A stretch of DNA of 51,675 nucleotides from Pelagibius sp041565695 (GTDB lineage: Bacteria; Pseudomonadota; Alphaproteobacteria; Kiloniellales; Kiloniellaceae): positions 1 to 51,675 of the forward strand of contig JBFGUI010000001.1 of assembly GCA_041565695.1 (NCBI GenBank), read 5' to 3'. A program made the position numbers and the translations under genes. Under the pieces are notes generated by a model. It did not search any database and was not told where the DNA came from. It worked only from the letters and a program-made list of their open reading frames with translations. Each line of letters begins with the position of its first letter. Positions within the stretch are counted from its first letter, which is position 1. Shown piece by piece: positions 7,241 through 16,007 of this stretch.

Positions 7241-9803
7241 TGACGATCCGGTTCCTGACCACGATGACCTTGCGCGCCGTCTTGCCGTCCATCGCGCGCT
7301 GCACCGAAGGCTCGGCCAGCGCCGCCGCCCTGGCCTCGTCCTCGGCGGCGTCGACGGGCAGGGTGATCGTAGCACGTTTCTTGCCGTTCACCTGCACCGC
7401 GAGTGTCGCCTGCGCATCGCTGATCAGCGCGGGATCCGCTTCCGGCCAGGGCTCGTAGACTAGGAAGTCGCCGTGGCCGAGCAGCTGCCACAGCTCCTCC
7501 GCCAGGTGCGGCATCATCGGCGCCACCAGGCGCACCAGCAGGTCGAGGCCCTCGCGCAGCACCCAGTAGTCGCCGGCATCCTGCGCCTTAAAGGCGCCCA
7601 GGCTGTTGGCCAGTTCGTAGATTCGTGCTACCGCCCGGTTGAAGCGGAACTGCTCCAGATCCTCGCCGCAGGCGGCGACTGTCTTGTGCACGCTCCGGCG
7701 CAGCTCCTCGGCGGCCGGCGACAGGCGCCCGGGCAACGGCGTGGCGCCGGCGGAAAGCCGCTCCAGGTTATCGCTGACGAGACGCCAGAGGCGCTGCGAG
7801 AAGCGCCAGGCGCCTTCGACGCCGGCGTCGGTCCACTCCATGTCGCGCTCCGGCGGCGAGTCCGACAACATGAACCAGCGCGCCGTATCGGCGCCGTAAG
7901 TCGAGATGATGGCCTCGGGATCGACCACGTTGCGCTTCGACTTGCTCATCTTCTCGGCGCGGCCGATGGCGACCGGCGCCTGGCTGTCGGCATGGCGCGC
8001 CGAGCCATCGGCGGCCTTCTCGACCTCTTCGGGGAACAGCCAGCGGCCATCCGCGCTCCGATAGGTCTCGTGGCAGACCATCCCCTGGGTGAACAGACCG
8101 GCGAAGGGCTCCTTCACGCCGAGGTAGCCGGTGGCCGCCAGCGCACGGGTGAAGAAGCGCGCGTAGAGCAGATGCAGGATGGCATGCTCGATGCCGCCGA
8201 TGTACTGGTCGACCGGCAGCCAGTAGTCGACCGCCGCGCGATCGACCGGCCCTGCGGCCCGCGGGCTGCAGAAGCGCGCGAAGTACCAGGCCGAGTCCAC
8301 GAAGGTGTCCATGGTATCCGTATCGCGTTCGGCCGCGCCGCCGCAGCCGGGGCAGGTCGTCTTTTTCCAGCTCGGGTGATGCGCCAGCGGATTGCCCGGA
8401 CGATCGAAGGTCACATCATCCGGCAGGGTCACCGGCAGCTGGTCGGCCGGCACCGGCTGCGGCCCGCAGGCCGGACAGTGAATCACCGGGATCGGACAGC
8501 CCCAATAGCGCTGGCGCGAGATGCCCCAGTCGCGCAGGCGGTACTGCACGGTGCCTTCGCCGTCGCCCTGGGCGGCCAGCTTGTCAATCGCCGCGCGCTT
8601 GGCCTCGTCCACCGCCAGGCCGTCGAGGAAACCGGAATTGAAAGCCCGGCCTTCGCCCGTATAGGCCTCGTCGGCGATCTCGAAGGTCGCGGCCTCGGCC
8701 TCCGGCGGCAGCACCACGGGGATCACTGAGAGGCCGTACTTCCGCGCGAAGTCGAGGTCGCGCTGGTCATGCGCCGGGCAGCCGAAGATGGCGCCGGTGC
8801 CATATTCCATCAGCACGAAGTTGGCGATGTAGACCGGCAGCTTGACCTCCGGCAGGAAGGGATGCTGCACCGTCAGTCCGGTGTCGAAGCCCTGTTTCTC
8901 CGCGGTCTCGATGACTTCCTCGCTGGTGCCCAGGCGATTGCACTCGGCGACGAAGGCGGCCGCGGCGGGATTGCCTTCGGCGATCTCCGCCGACAGCGGA
9001 TGGTTGGCCGCCAGGGCGGAGAAGGAGGCGCCGAACAGCGTGTCCGGCCGGGTGGTGAAAACGGTCAGGCGGTCATCCTGGCCGGCGGGGCGCCCGTCGA
9101 TGCGGAAGTGGATCGTCGCGCCCTCGGAGCGTCCGATCCAGTTGCGCTGCATGAGCCGCACCTTTTCCGGCCAGCGCTCCAGATCGTCCAGGGCGGCGAG
9201 CAGTTCGTCGGAAAAGGCGGTGATGCGGAAGAACCACTGCGACAGCTTGCGCCGCTCGATCGGGGCGCCCGAGCGCCAGCCCTTGCCGTCGATGACCTGC
9301 TCGTTGGCCAGCACGGTCTGGTCGACCGGGTCCCAGTTGACCGAGGATTCCTTCCGGTAGACCAGCCCGGCCTGCATCATGTCGACGAAGAGACGCTGCT
9401 GCTGGGCGTAGTAGCCCGGATGGCAGGTGGCGATCTCGCGGCTCCAGTCGAGCGACAGGCCCATCAGCTTCAGCTGGGCGCGCATGGTGGCGATGTTCTC
9501 GTAGGTCCACTGCGCCGGGTGCACGCCGCGTTCCATGGCGGCGTTCTCCGCCGGCAGACCGAAGGCGTCCCAGCCCATCGGGTGCAGCACGTTGAAGCCC
9601 TTGGCCCGCTTGTAGCGCGCCACCACGTCGCCGATGGTGTAGTTGCGCACGTGCCCCTTGTGGATCTTGCCCGAAGGGTAGGGGAACATCTCCAGCACGT
9701 AGTACTTCTCGCGGCCGTGATCTTCGTGCACGGCAAAGCAATCGGCTTCAGCCCAGAGCTTCTGCCACTTCTCTTCGGTTTCCTTGGCGTTGTAGCGGCT
9801 CAT
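7227..9803 (-). CDS. leuS: Leucyl-tRNA synthetase
   Basis: Class I aminoacyl-tRNA synthetase charging tRNA-Leu. 858 residues, normal length. The HIGH-class motif is HKGH (48-51) after PYPSGK, the CP1 editing domain occupies roughly 230-430 (with TTRPDTLFGASF), zinc-type cysteines are present in HCPACG and CPGCG, and KMSKS appears as KMSKSKRNVVDP. The anticodon-binding and C-terminal tRNA-binding domains follow. It lies in an operon-like run downstream of the DUF3576 lipoprotein (145 bp) and upstream of lptE (overlap). A strong hairpin lies in its leader. Confidence 0.98.
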   Translation of the reverse strand: MSRYNAKETEEKWQKLWAEADCFAVHEDHGREKYYVLEMFPYPSGKIHKGHVRNYTIGDVVARYKRAKGFNVLHPMGWDAFGLPAENAAMERGVHPAQWTYENIATMRAQLKLMGLSLDWSREIATCHPGYYAQQQRLFVDMMQAGLVYRKESSVNWDPVDQTVLANEQVIDGKGWRSGAPIERRKLSQWFFRITAFSDELLAALDDLERWPEKVRLMQRNWIGRSEGATIHFRIDGRPAGQDDRLTVFTTRPDTLFGASFSALAANHPLSAEIAEGNPAAAAFVAECNRLGTSEEVIETAEKQGFDTGLTVQHPFLPEVKLPVYIANFVLMEYGTGAIFGCPAHDQRDLDFARKYGLSVIPVVLPPEAEAATFEIADEAYTGEGRAFNSGFLDGLAVDEAKRAAIDKLAAQGDGEGTVQYRLRDWGISRQRYWGCPIPVIHCPACGPQPVPADQLPVTLPDDVTFDRPGNPLAHHPSWKKTTCPGCGGAAERDTDTMDTFVDSAWYFARFCSPRAAGPVDRAAVDYWLPVDQYIGGIEHAILHLLYARFFTRALAATGYLGVKEPFAGLFTQGMVCHETYRSADGRWLFPEEVEKAADGSARHADSQAPVAIGRAEKMSKSKRNVVDPEAIISTYGADTARWFMLSDSPPERDMEWTDAGVEGAWRFSQRLWRLVSDNLERLSAGATPLPGRLSPAAEELRRSVHKTVAACGEDLEQFRFNRAVARIYELANSLGAFKAQDAGDYWVLREGLDLLVRLVAPMMPHLAEELWQLLGHGDFLVYEPWPEADPALISDAQATLAVQVNGKKRATITLPVDAAEDEARAAALAEPSVQRAMDGKTARKVIVVRNRIVNVVV

Positions 9804-9863
9804 GTCGGGATCGCGGACTGGAGGGAATTAGGCCGGCACCGCTGTCCCGGCGCCGGGCGGGCT

Positions 9864-9889
9864 GGGCCCTGCCTCAACCCGCAGGGCCC
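9864..9889. repeat. Strong hairpin in the leuS leader
   Basis: GGGCCCTGC and GCAGGGCCC form a 9-bp perfect stem around an 8-nt loop in the 145-nt gap between the DUF3576 gene and leuS. No T-run follows on the minus strand, so it is more a leader or processing hairpin than a terminator. No tRNA-sensing element was recognised. Confidence 0.45.
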
Positions 9890-9948
9890 GCCGCGGGCCG
9901 GCCTGGCGGCGCGGCCCCGGGCGCGCGTCGGCTGGGGCCGCGGTGGGC

Positions 9949-10503
9949 CTACTGGAGCGAGGCGATGCGCAGCTGGCGGGCGCGCGTCAGGATGGCGTTT
10001 TCGAGATCGGTCGGCGTCTGCGCTTCGATGGAGGCATCGACCCAGGCACCGGACTGGGCATCGCGCAGCTGCCGGAACACGGCCGCCCGCACGCCGTCGG
10101 CGCGCAGGTCGCGACCGAGGATGTAGACGTTGATCTTGAAGCGCTCGTTGATGGATTCCGGCGGCGAGTACCAGTCGGTGATAATCACGCCACCGAAGGG
10201 ATCAGCGGAGGCCAGCGGCATGAAGGAAATGGTGTCGAGCGAGGCCCGCCACAGATAGGAATTCACGCCGATACCGCCCTCGCCGCCGACACCCGGGCGC
10301 TCGACATCCTCGCCGCCAACCCGGATGCGGTCGTTGCCGAGCAGCGAGCCGCCGGTTTCCTCGTACTTTTCCGCGGTTTCGTCGCGGTACTTGGCTTCGC
10401 CGCCCAGGCCGCAACCCGCCAGGGTCAGGGTCAGGGCCAGCGCCATCCAGCGCCAGCCGGCGCTGTTCCTGCAAGAAGTCGCCCCAAAGGCCGTGCGTTC
10501 CAT
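9949..10503 (-). CDS. DUF3576 family lipoprotein
   Basis: Predicted outer-membrane or periplasmic lipoprotein of unknown function. 184 residues from the ATG at 10503, the start that gives a clean signal peptide with lipobox LAGC and Cys31. The body carries the DUF3576 pattern: YLWRASLDTISFMPLASADPFGG, then DWYSPPESINERFKINVYILGR. The family is found next to leuS/lptE in many alphaproteobacteria, which suggests a link to envelope biogenesis, but no biochemical role is known to me. An in-frame extension to 10701 is unlikely because it crosses the intergenic region and destroys the signal. Confidence 0.85.
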   Translation of the reverse strand: MERTAFGATSCRNSAGWRWMALALTLTLAGCGLGGEAKYRDETAEKYEETGGSLLGNDRIRVGGEDVERPGVGGEGGIGVNSYLWRASLDTISFMPLASADPFGGVIITDWYSPPESINERFKINVYILGRDLRADGVRAAVFRQLRDAQSGAWVDASIEAQTPTDLENAILTRARQLRIASLQ

Positions 10504-10668
10504 CGATTCTACGCCCCTGCGTGGTGCCATCGGCCACCGCCGCGCCCCGCAGGGGCGGCGGCGGCCTGAAATGTCTGTCGAGTAGATATCATAGGGCCCA
10601 AAAGCGGGCAAAAAGAAATAAAGACACCAGAGGCCGCCGCTCCGGCGCGAAACGGGGGCCGAAAACGA

Positions 10669-10698
10669 ACGGGGCGGCACCCGAAGGTGCCGCCCCGT
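10669..10698 (-). terminator. Terminator of the porin transcript
   Basis: A 12-bp perfect GC-rich stem (GGGGCGGCAC and GTGCCGCCCC plus two flanking pairs) with a 6-nt CCGAAG loop starts 27 nt after the porin stop. Reading on the minus strand it is followed by GTTCGTTTTC, a weak U-tract. Confidence 0.75.
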
Positions 10699-10724
10699 CA
10701 AACGACTGGGTTGTGTGGTCCGGC

Positions 10725-11774
10725 TTAGAAGGAGAGCTTCAGGCCGCTGGTCACCGCCACGATGTCGTTGTTGCCGCCCGCGCCGAGGTCTTCCTCGCCG
10801 ACGAAGCCGGTCAGGAAGACGCTGACGCCCGGCGCCAGGTTGTAGCCGACGTTGGCCGAACCCGCGATCAGCTCGTCATTGGAATCATCATCTTCGGAGA
10901 TGATGCCGTTGACCGAGAAGCTCCAGGGACCAGCTGCGTAGCCGACACCGGCGTCGAAAGCATAGCCTTCGCCGCCATTGCCGTCGGCGTCGTCGTAGAT
11001 CGCGCCGGCCGCAATGGTGAAGCCCGAGAAGCTCACCGCGAAACCGCCGCCGATGCCCCAGATGCTGTCTTCCGGCTCGGCGTCGGCCTTGCCGAAGCCG
11101 GCAACCACACCAAGCTCGACGCCAACGCCGTTGAACTCGCCGTCGAAGCCGACGCCGACGCCGATGTGGTCGTGGATACCAGTGGAGTCTTCGCCGTTGA
11201 ACCGGTTGCCGTCGTCACCGTCGGAGGTGTCCGGCGAGTAGCTGATGCCGGCGCTGAAGCCGTTGAAGTTCGGCGTGGTGTAGGTGATCTTCGTGCCGTC
11301 ACTGGAGTCAACGCCGTTAGCGAAGTCCACGGACGTGCGCGCATCACCGGTGTAGGCCCGATCCAGGAAGTTCGAGGTCGGGTTGCCGACGCCGCCGTAG
11401 TCAACGCCCGAGTTCGAGCCGTTGACCATGAAGGTGTCTTCTGCACCGTCGTTGTTGCCGAGCTCGACCTTACCGAAGCTGCCCGACGCCCAGATGCTGT
11501 TCTCGTCTGTGTTGCCGTCGGTGCCGGTGTCGGCTTCGAACTCGACACGGAAACCGAAGGTGATGCCGTTGTCCGCCATGATGGTGCCGGAAACGTGCAC
11601 TTCGGTGTTGGTCGAGAAGGCAAAGCCCCGATCGGCCGTGTCAAAGTCCGCGTCGCCGCCGGAAGCCATGAACTGCTGGAAAGCAGAAAGCTTCAGCTCC
11701 TGAGCGGCAGCAGGGCTGGCGGCCAGGACCGCGGCCCCGACAATGGCGCTGCTAGCCATCAATACGTTTTTCAT
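10725..11774 (-). CDS. Outer-membrane porin (alphaproteobacterial general-porin type)
   Basis: Trimeric beta-barrel porin allowing diffusion of small solutes. 349 residues with an N-terminal signal peptide (hydrophobic IVGAAVLAASPAAA, cleavage near A24/Q25). The mature protein is acidic and Asp/Gly/Asn rich, with alternating strands such as FGFRVEFEAD, NGFSAGISYS, VGVELGVVAGFG and GFTIAAGAIY. It ends in LKLSF, the terminal aromatic residue needed for barrel assembly by BAM. The start ATG has GGAG about 10 nt upstream. It is monocistronic: a 412-nt gap upstream and a strong terminator downstream. Codon use is AT-richer in places than its neighbours, as usual for highly expressed porins. Confidence 0.92.
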   Translation of the reverse strand: MKNVLMASSAIVGAAVLAASPAAAQELKLSAFQQFMASGGDADFDTADRGFAFSTNTEVHVSGTIMADNGITFGFRVEFEADTGTDGNTDENSIWASGSFGKVELGNNDGAEDTFMVNGSNSGVDYGGVGNPTSNFLDRAYTGDARTSVDFANGVDSSDGTKITYTTPNFNGFSAGISYSPDTSDGDDGNRFNGEDSTGIHDHIGVGVGFDGEFNGVGVELGVVAGFGKADAEPEDSIWGIGGGFAVSFSGFTIAAGAIYDDADGNGGEGYAFDAGVGYAAGPWSFSVNGIISEDDDSNDELIAGSANVGYNLAPGVSVFLTGFVGEEDLGAGGNNDIVAVTSGLKLSF

Positions 11775-12186
11775 CCGAAAAGCTCCAAATACGGTGTTTA
11801 TTGTGGGTACCCCAAGCCACGGGATGGATTGTTGGTACTAGGCTCCGTTTCGCTTCGCAAGGGTTGGCAGGGGTGTTAAGTTGTTTTTCCGACACACTGT
11901 GTTCTTACGGCAACAGTGCCGGATTGGGCCGAGAAGCCAAAGGCTTCAGCGCGGTGGTTACCTCCCCGACAAAGACCGAGATCGCCCTTTTAACGGGCAT
12001 TCAATTCAGCTCCACACGCTTTAGAGGCAAACTCTAAACGCATGATTAACCTTTGCCGTCACGGCCCTTGCAACCACCCCGGCAATTGCATAGAGGGAAA
12101 CCGTCAGGCGGCTGGCCCGAATGTTCCCTTCGCCGCCTTGAAGGCCGCTACCGCCGATCAGCCGACTCTGGGATCGATTATTCAGC
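11775..12186. other. 412-nt gap between porin and sulfotransferase genes (divergent promoters)
   Basis: This lower-GC stretch must hold the porin promoter (minus) and the sulfotransferase promoter (plus). Visible elements are ACACA-C-TGTGT (11892-11902), a small operator-like inverted repeat, and GAAGCC-AAA-GGCTTC (11933-11947), a 6-bp hairpin. No convincing -35/-10 pair stands out. Short open frames here have no ribosome site or family character and were not called. Confidence 0.5.
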
Positions 12187-13047
12187 ATGTCCGGTATCCT
12201 CTGGCTCGCGTCCTATCCGAAGTCCGGCAACACCTGGATGCGGGTTTTCCTGGCCAATCTGATCCTCGACGAGCCGGAGCCCCTCGAGCTCAAGCGCATC
12301 AACGAGGTCTGCTCCAGCGAGCCCAACGAGGTCTGGTTCAAGCCCTTTGCCAAGGGCGAGGTCAGCGCGTTCAGCGAACGCAGGATTGCCGCCCTGCGCG
12401 TGAAGGCACAGGACCGGGCAGCGCAGCTCAACAAGAACATCATCCTGATGAAGACCCACAGCCTGTACGGCCGGGACCATGGCTATCCGACCATCTCTGT
12501 CAAAGCCAGCGTCGGCGTCATCTACATCGTGCGCGATCCGCGCGACGTGGTGATCTCGGCTGCCGACCATTATGGCCTGACCATCGATCAGGCGATTGAG
12601 ATGATGAATGACAAGAAGGCGCGTGGACGGGGCATGGCGGGGAGCACGGTTCACGAGCTCATGGGCAGCTGGTCGGACCACGTACGCTCCTGGACCGGCT
12701 GGAAGCATACACCCTTGCTGGTGCTGCGCTACGAGGACATGCTGGCCGATCCCTACGGCCAGCTCGGCGGGGTCGCCCGCAAGGTCGGGATCACCCTGGA
12801 CGAGGCGCGTATCCGCCGGGCCGTCGAGTTCTCCTCCTTCGAGAAGCTGCAGGCGCAGGAAGCAGAGACGGGCTTTGTGGAGAAGTCGGTGAACAGCCAG
12901 CGATTCTTTCGCTCCGGGCGGGCAGGGACCTGGCGCGAAACGCTGACTGCCGATCAGGCCGCGGCGATCGAACGCCACCATGCCGAGCAGATGCGCCGTT
13001 TCGGCTACCTGCCGCCGGAAGCCGTGCAGCCGAAGAAAGCCTCCTGA
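12187..13047 (+). CDS. PAPS-dependent sulfotransferase family protein, copy 1
   Basis: Predicted to move a sulfuryl group from PAPS to an unknown acceptor (carbohydrate, lipid or small molecule). 286 residues. The 5'-phosphosulfate-binding loop is YPKSGNTW (residues 9-16) and the 3'-phosphate-binding strand is IVRDPRDVVIS, the two diagnostic motifs of the Sulfotransfer fold. A C-terminal GRAGTWRETLT block corresponds to the PAPS-contact region. The ATG at 12187 has only a weak ribosome site. The adjacent downstream gene is a close paralogue 3 nt away, so this is a tandem duplication. No signal peptide or membrane segment is seen. The acceptor cannot be told from sequence. Confidence 0.9.
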   Translation: MSGILWLASYPKSGNTWMRVFLANLILDEPEPLELKRINEVCSSEPNEVWFKPFAKGEVSAFSERRIAALRVKAQDRAAQLNKNIILMKTHSLYGRDHGYPTISVKASVGVIYIVRDPRDVVISAADHYGLTIDQAIEMMNDKKARGRGMAGSTVHELMGSWSDHVRSWTGWKHTPLLVLRYEDMLADPYGQLGGVARKVGITLDEARIRRAVEFSSFEKLQAQEAETGFVEKSVNSQRFFRSGRAGTWRETLTADQAAAIERHHAEQMRRFGYLPPEAVQPKKAS

Positions 13048-13050
13048 TCC

Positions 13051-13878
13051 ATGCCGGGAATCATCTGGCTCGCGTCCTACCCGAAGTCGGGTAACACCTG
13101 GATGCGGGTCTTTCTGGCCAACCTCATCCTCGATGCGCCGGAGCCGCTGCCGCTGAAGCGCATCGGCGAGATCTGCCCCAGCGAGCCGGCCGAAACCTGG
13201 TTCAGGCCGCTGGTGAAGGGCAAAGTCACTGATCTTCGGCCCCGCGAGGTCGCCGCCTTGCGGACGCGCGCGCAGGAGCGCGCCGTCAGCTTCAATAAGA
13301 ACGTCATTCCGATGAAGACCCACAGCTATCTTGGCGAAGACTGTGGGCATCCGATCATTTCCATGAAGGCGACTTACGGCGCCATCTACATCATCCGCGA
13401 TCCGCGCGACGTAGCGATCTCCGGCGCCGACCATTTCGGCATCTCCCTGGACGACATGATCGCGAAGATGGCCGACCCGCTCGCCACCTGTGCAGCCATG
13501 CCCGGCGAGATCGTGCATGAGCTGCAGAGCAGCTGGTCGAACCATGTGGAGTCCTGGACCCGGTGGAACCATCCCGGCATCTTCGTGGTGCGCTACGAGG
13601 ACCTGCTGGCCGAGCCGCTGGACCAGTTCGGCCGTGTCGCCCACCGCTTCGGCATCTCCAGCGACCGTGCGCGCATCGCCAGGGCCGTCGAGCACGCTTC
13701 CTTCAAGCAGCTGCAGAAACAGGAAACCGATCAGGGATTCGTGGAACGCTCGCTGCACAGCGAGAAGTTCTTCCGCACCGGTCGTGCGGGCGGCTGGCGC
13801 GAACAGCTGACAGCGGAACAGATCGCCCGCATCGAAAGCGATCACGAAATCCAGATGAAGCGCTACGGCTACCTATAG
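13051..13878 (+). CDS. PAPS-dependent sulfotransferase family protein, copy 2 (tandem paralogue)
   Basis: 275 residues, alignable end to end with copy 1 and nearly identical in the first 30 residues (LASYPKSGNTWMRVFLANLILD). It has the same YPKSGNTW loop at 9-16, IIRDPRDVAIS 3'-phosphate strand and GRAGGWREQLT block. The copies differ mainly in the central acceptor-side segment (about 115-160), where copy 1 has a Lys/Arg-rich loop (DKKARGRG) and copy 2 has a neutral one. That suggests different acceptor preference, which is inference. The start ATG is 3 nt after the copy 1 stop and the genes are surely cotranscribed; the YggS gene follows after 26 nt. Confidence 0.9.
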   Translation: MPGIIWLASYPKSGNTWMRVFLANLILDAPEPLPLKRIGEICPSEPAETWFRPLVKGKVTDLRPREVAALRTRAQERAVSFNKNVIPMKTHSYLGEDCGHPIISMKATYGAIYIIRDPRDVAISGADHFGISLDDMIAKMADPLATCAAMPGEIVHELQSSWSNHVESWTRWNHPGIFVVRYEDLLAEPLDQFGRVAHRFGISSDRARIARAVEHASFKQLQKQETDQGFVERSLHSEKFFRTGRAGGWREQLTAEQIARIESDHEIQMKRYGYL

Positions 13879-13904
13879 CGGCACCGGACTGGCAGGACGG
13901 AGAG

Positions 13905-14591
13905 ATGGCTGACACTTCGCAGAGCGACATCGCCGCCAATCTCGCGGAGGTGCGCGCGCGCATCGCTGCCGCTGCCGAGGCGGTCGGGCGCGATCCGGCG
14001 GCGGTCACGCTGGTTGCCGTTTCGAAGGTGCATCCGCCAAGCGCCGTCGAAGCGGCGCTCGCCGCCGGCCAGGCGGTGTTCGGTGAGAACCGCGTGCAGG
14101 AGGCCCAGGGGAAGTTCCCTGCCCTCAAGGATGCCCATCCGGAACTGAGGCTGCACCTGATCGGGCCGCTGCAGACCAACAAGGTGAAGGACGCGCTGAC
14201 GCTGTTCGACGTCATCGAGACCGTCGACCGGCCGAAGCTGGCCCGCGCCCTCGTCAAGGAGGCCGAAAAGCTGGGCCGGGCGCCGGCCTGCTACGTCCAG
14301 GTCAATACCGGCGAGGAATCCCAGAAGGCCGGTGTCCTGCCCGGCGAGGCCGACGCCTTCATCGCGGAATGCCGCAGTCTCGGCCTCGATCTCCGTGGCC
14401 TGATGTGCATCCCGCCGGTCGACGAGGAGCCCGCCCTGCACTTCGCCTTCCTCCGCGAGATCGCCCGCCGCAACGACCTAGCCGGCCTTTCCATGGGGAT
14501 GAGCGGTGACTACGAAACGGCGGTGCGCTTCGGCGCCACGGTGGTGCGCGTCGGCACCGGCATCTTCGGGCCGCGGCCCGCTGCCGCCTGA
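13905..14591 (+). CDS. YggS/PROSC family pyridoxal-phosphate homeostasis protein
   Basis: PLP-binding TIM-barrel protein that buffers pyridoxal phosphate; it has no confirmed catalytic reaction. 228 residues from the ATG at 13905, chosen for the GGACGGAGAG ribosome site directly upstream; the frame is open further upstream but that part lies inside the sulfotransferase gene. The PLP lysine is in LVAVSKVHP, followed by GENRVQEA, LHLIGPLQTNK, QVNTGEES and the phosphate-binding SMGMSGDYETAV-type end. All are family hallmarks. It is 26 nt behind the sulfotransferase pair, so possibly cotranscribed. Confidence 0.94.
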   Translation: MADTSQSDIAANLAEVRARIAAAAEAVGRDPAAVTLVAVSKVHPPSAVEAALAAGQAVFGENRVQEAQGKFPALKDAHPELRLHLIGPLQTNKVKDALTLFDVIETVDRPKLARALVKEAEKLGRAPACYVQVNTGEESQKAGVLPGEADAFIAECRSLGLDLRGLMCIPPVDEEPALHFAFLREIARRNDLAGLSMGMSGDYETAVRFGATVVRVGTGIFGPRPAAA

Positions 14592-14608
14592 GCGCTGGTC
14601 CCTTCGCC

Positions 14609-15244
14609 TCAGTCGCAACGCCGGAGTATGCAGTCGTCCTTGGTGACCGGGTTTTGGCGCGGCATCAGCCGGCGCCCGAGCAGGCCGACGAAGCTCCTGA
14701 AGCGCGCGCCGCTGACATCGGGCGTGACGCCGGGCGAGCCCTCGGCATAGGCCACCGCGTTCGTGCCGCGGCACAGGCCGGCGATGGTGCGCGTCGCCGC
14801 CGCCTCGCCCGGGCCGCGGGCCGCCTCCAGGGCGGCGCCGGCCATCTCCTCTTTGCAGAGCTGCTGGCCGTTGAAGCTCTTCGGCACACCATAGGCGATG
14901 CGCAGACGGTAGGCCGGCTTCGGCACGTCGAGGGGATTGCCGCTGTAGCCCCGCGGCATCCACGCCGGCCCGGATTCCCGGAGGCCTTCAACACTGGCCC
15001 GGGTGACCGCCGCCTGGGTCAAATCGGGCGCCGGGCTGCCGTAGGTCTCGACCAGCAGGGGATGGGCCGCGGCAACGCTGCTCGGCACATAGCCGGCGGT
15101 GAAGTTCGAGAAGTAGACCGTGCCGCCACCCGTGCCGCCCGCGGTGCAGGCGCCGAGCGCCAGGAAAGCCGCCAACGCCGGCAGCCCGCCGGCAAGGAGC
15201 CGCCGGGCAGGATTTGCGGGCGTGGTTCGATGCTGCGCTTGCAT
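14609..15244 (-). CDS. Hypothetical lipoprotein
   Basis: Unrecognised protein of 211 residues. From the ATG at 15244 (GGGAGG about 12 nt upstream) it begins with a lipoprotein signal: basic PARR, hydrophobic LLAGGLPALAAFLA and lipobox LGAC with Cys33. A Thr/Gly-rich linker and a soluble domain with YFSNFTAGYVPSS and YRLRIAYGVPKSFNGQQLC follow, and the tail holds two cysteines (CILRRC) that may form a disulfide. It is convergent with the YggS gene (17 nt between stops) and 150 nt downstream of the transpeptidase gene on the same strand. Probably outer-membrane anchored; function unknown. Confidence 0.75.
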   Translation of the reverse strand: MQAQHRTTPANPARRLLAGGLPALAAFLALGACTAGGTGGGTVYFSNFTAGYVPSSVAAAHPLLVETYGSPAPDLTQAAVTRASVEGLRESGPAWMPRGYSGNPLDVPKPAYRLRIAYGVPKSFNGQQLCKEEMAGAALEAARGPGEAAATRTIAGLCRGTNAVAYAEGSPGVTPDVSGARFRSFVGLLGRRLMPRQNPVTKDDCILRRCD

Positions 15245-15394
15245 GGTCTCTGAGCCTCCCGGTTGGCGGATGCTGCATCGCTGATTACGCAGCCGCGCGG
15301 CCGAACGTGCCATGTCCCAGGTCAAAAAATTAGGTCGTCGGCCTGTCGGGGCCAGGAGCCGCACGTCGCAATCGGTGCCGGTCGAGGCCCTTCG

Positions 15395-15934
15395 TCAGGA
15401 CCCCAGCACCTCGACGGCGCTGTCCGCTCCGGCCTCGCGCAGCAGCGCCAGCAGGTCGGGCAGGGCCAGCGCCACGCAACCTTCGGTCGGGCCGTAGTCG
15501 TCGCGGGCGACGTGGAGAAAGATGGCGCTGCCGGCGCCCGGCACCACCGGGTCGTCGTTGTGGCCCAGCACAACCACCACGTCATAGAGGCCGTCCGCCC
15601 GGGCCATGCGCTCGTGGCTCGCCGCACAGGGCAGGCGGACCGGCCGGTTGTAGGCGGGGTCGGCGGGGTCGTCGCACCAGCCGTCGTCGGGCCGGATCGC
15701 GGCGCAGGCAAGCTGTGTCTGCGGTTCCGCCAGGCGGTCGGCGCGGTACAGGACGCGGCGCAGGGGCCAGCGCCCGACCGGGGTGACGCCGTCTCCCTCG
15801 CGCTTGTCCACGGCGATGCCGCCGCGCCCGACGGCACAGCGCAGCTGTCGTCCGCCCCAGGTCGCTTGCGCCCTGCCTTCTGCGAGAAAAACGCGGAGAT
15901 CCCGGGTTGTCCGGGCCGAGCTGTCGGATGTCAT
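15395..15934 (-). CDS. YkuD-type L,D-transpeptidase family protein
   Basis: 179 residues, almost entirely the catalytic domain. The signature is H141 in FLHV and Cys153 in the block DDYGPTEGCVAL, with the conserved Gly152; GHNDDPVVPGAGSAIF precedes it as in the COG3786-type branch. The family makes 3-3 peptidoglycan crosslinks or attaches proteins to peptidoglycan. No signal peptide or lipobox is visible, which is usual for this short branch but leaves the site of action open. GVTPVGRWPL is the usual substrate-side motif near residues 49-58. The start ATG at 15934 is the only good one. Confidence 0.85.
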   Translation of the reverse strand: MTSDSSARTTRDLRVFLAEGRAQATWGGRQLRCAVGRGGIAVDKREGDGVTPVGRWPLRRVLYRADRLAEPQTQLACAAIRPDDGWCDDPADPAYNRPVRLPCAASHERMARADGLYDVVVVLGHNDDPVVPGAGSAIFLHVARDDYGPTEGCVALALPDLLALLREAGADSAVEVLGS

Positions 15935-16007
15935 GGCCGCAGCCTACTCCCGGGCCGCGCATCGGGGCCAGGGGTTATCGCGGCGGCTGCGGCGGTGGGA
16001 CGCGGGC

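Noticed and set aside
12042..12599. Plus-strand frame overlapping the first sulfotransferase and its leader
   Set aside because: Out of frame with the sulfotransferase, with Gln/Arg/His-rich composition typical of a shadow; no ribosome site.
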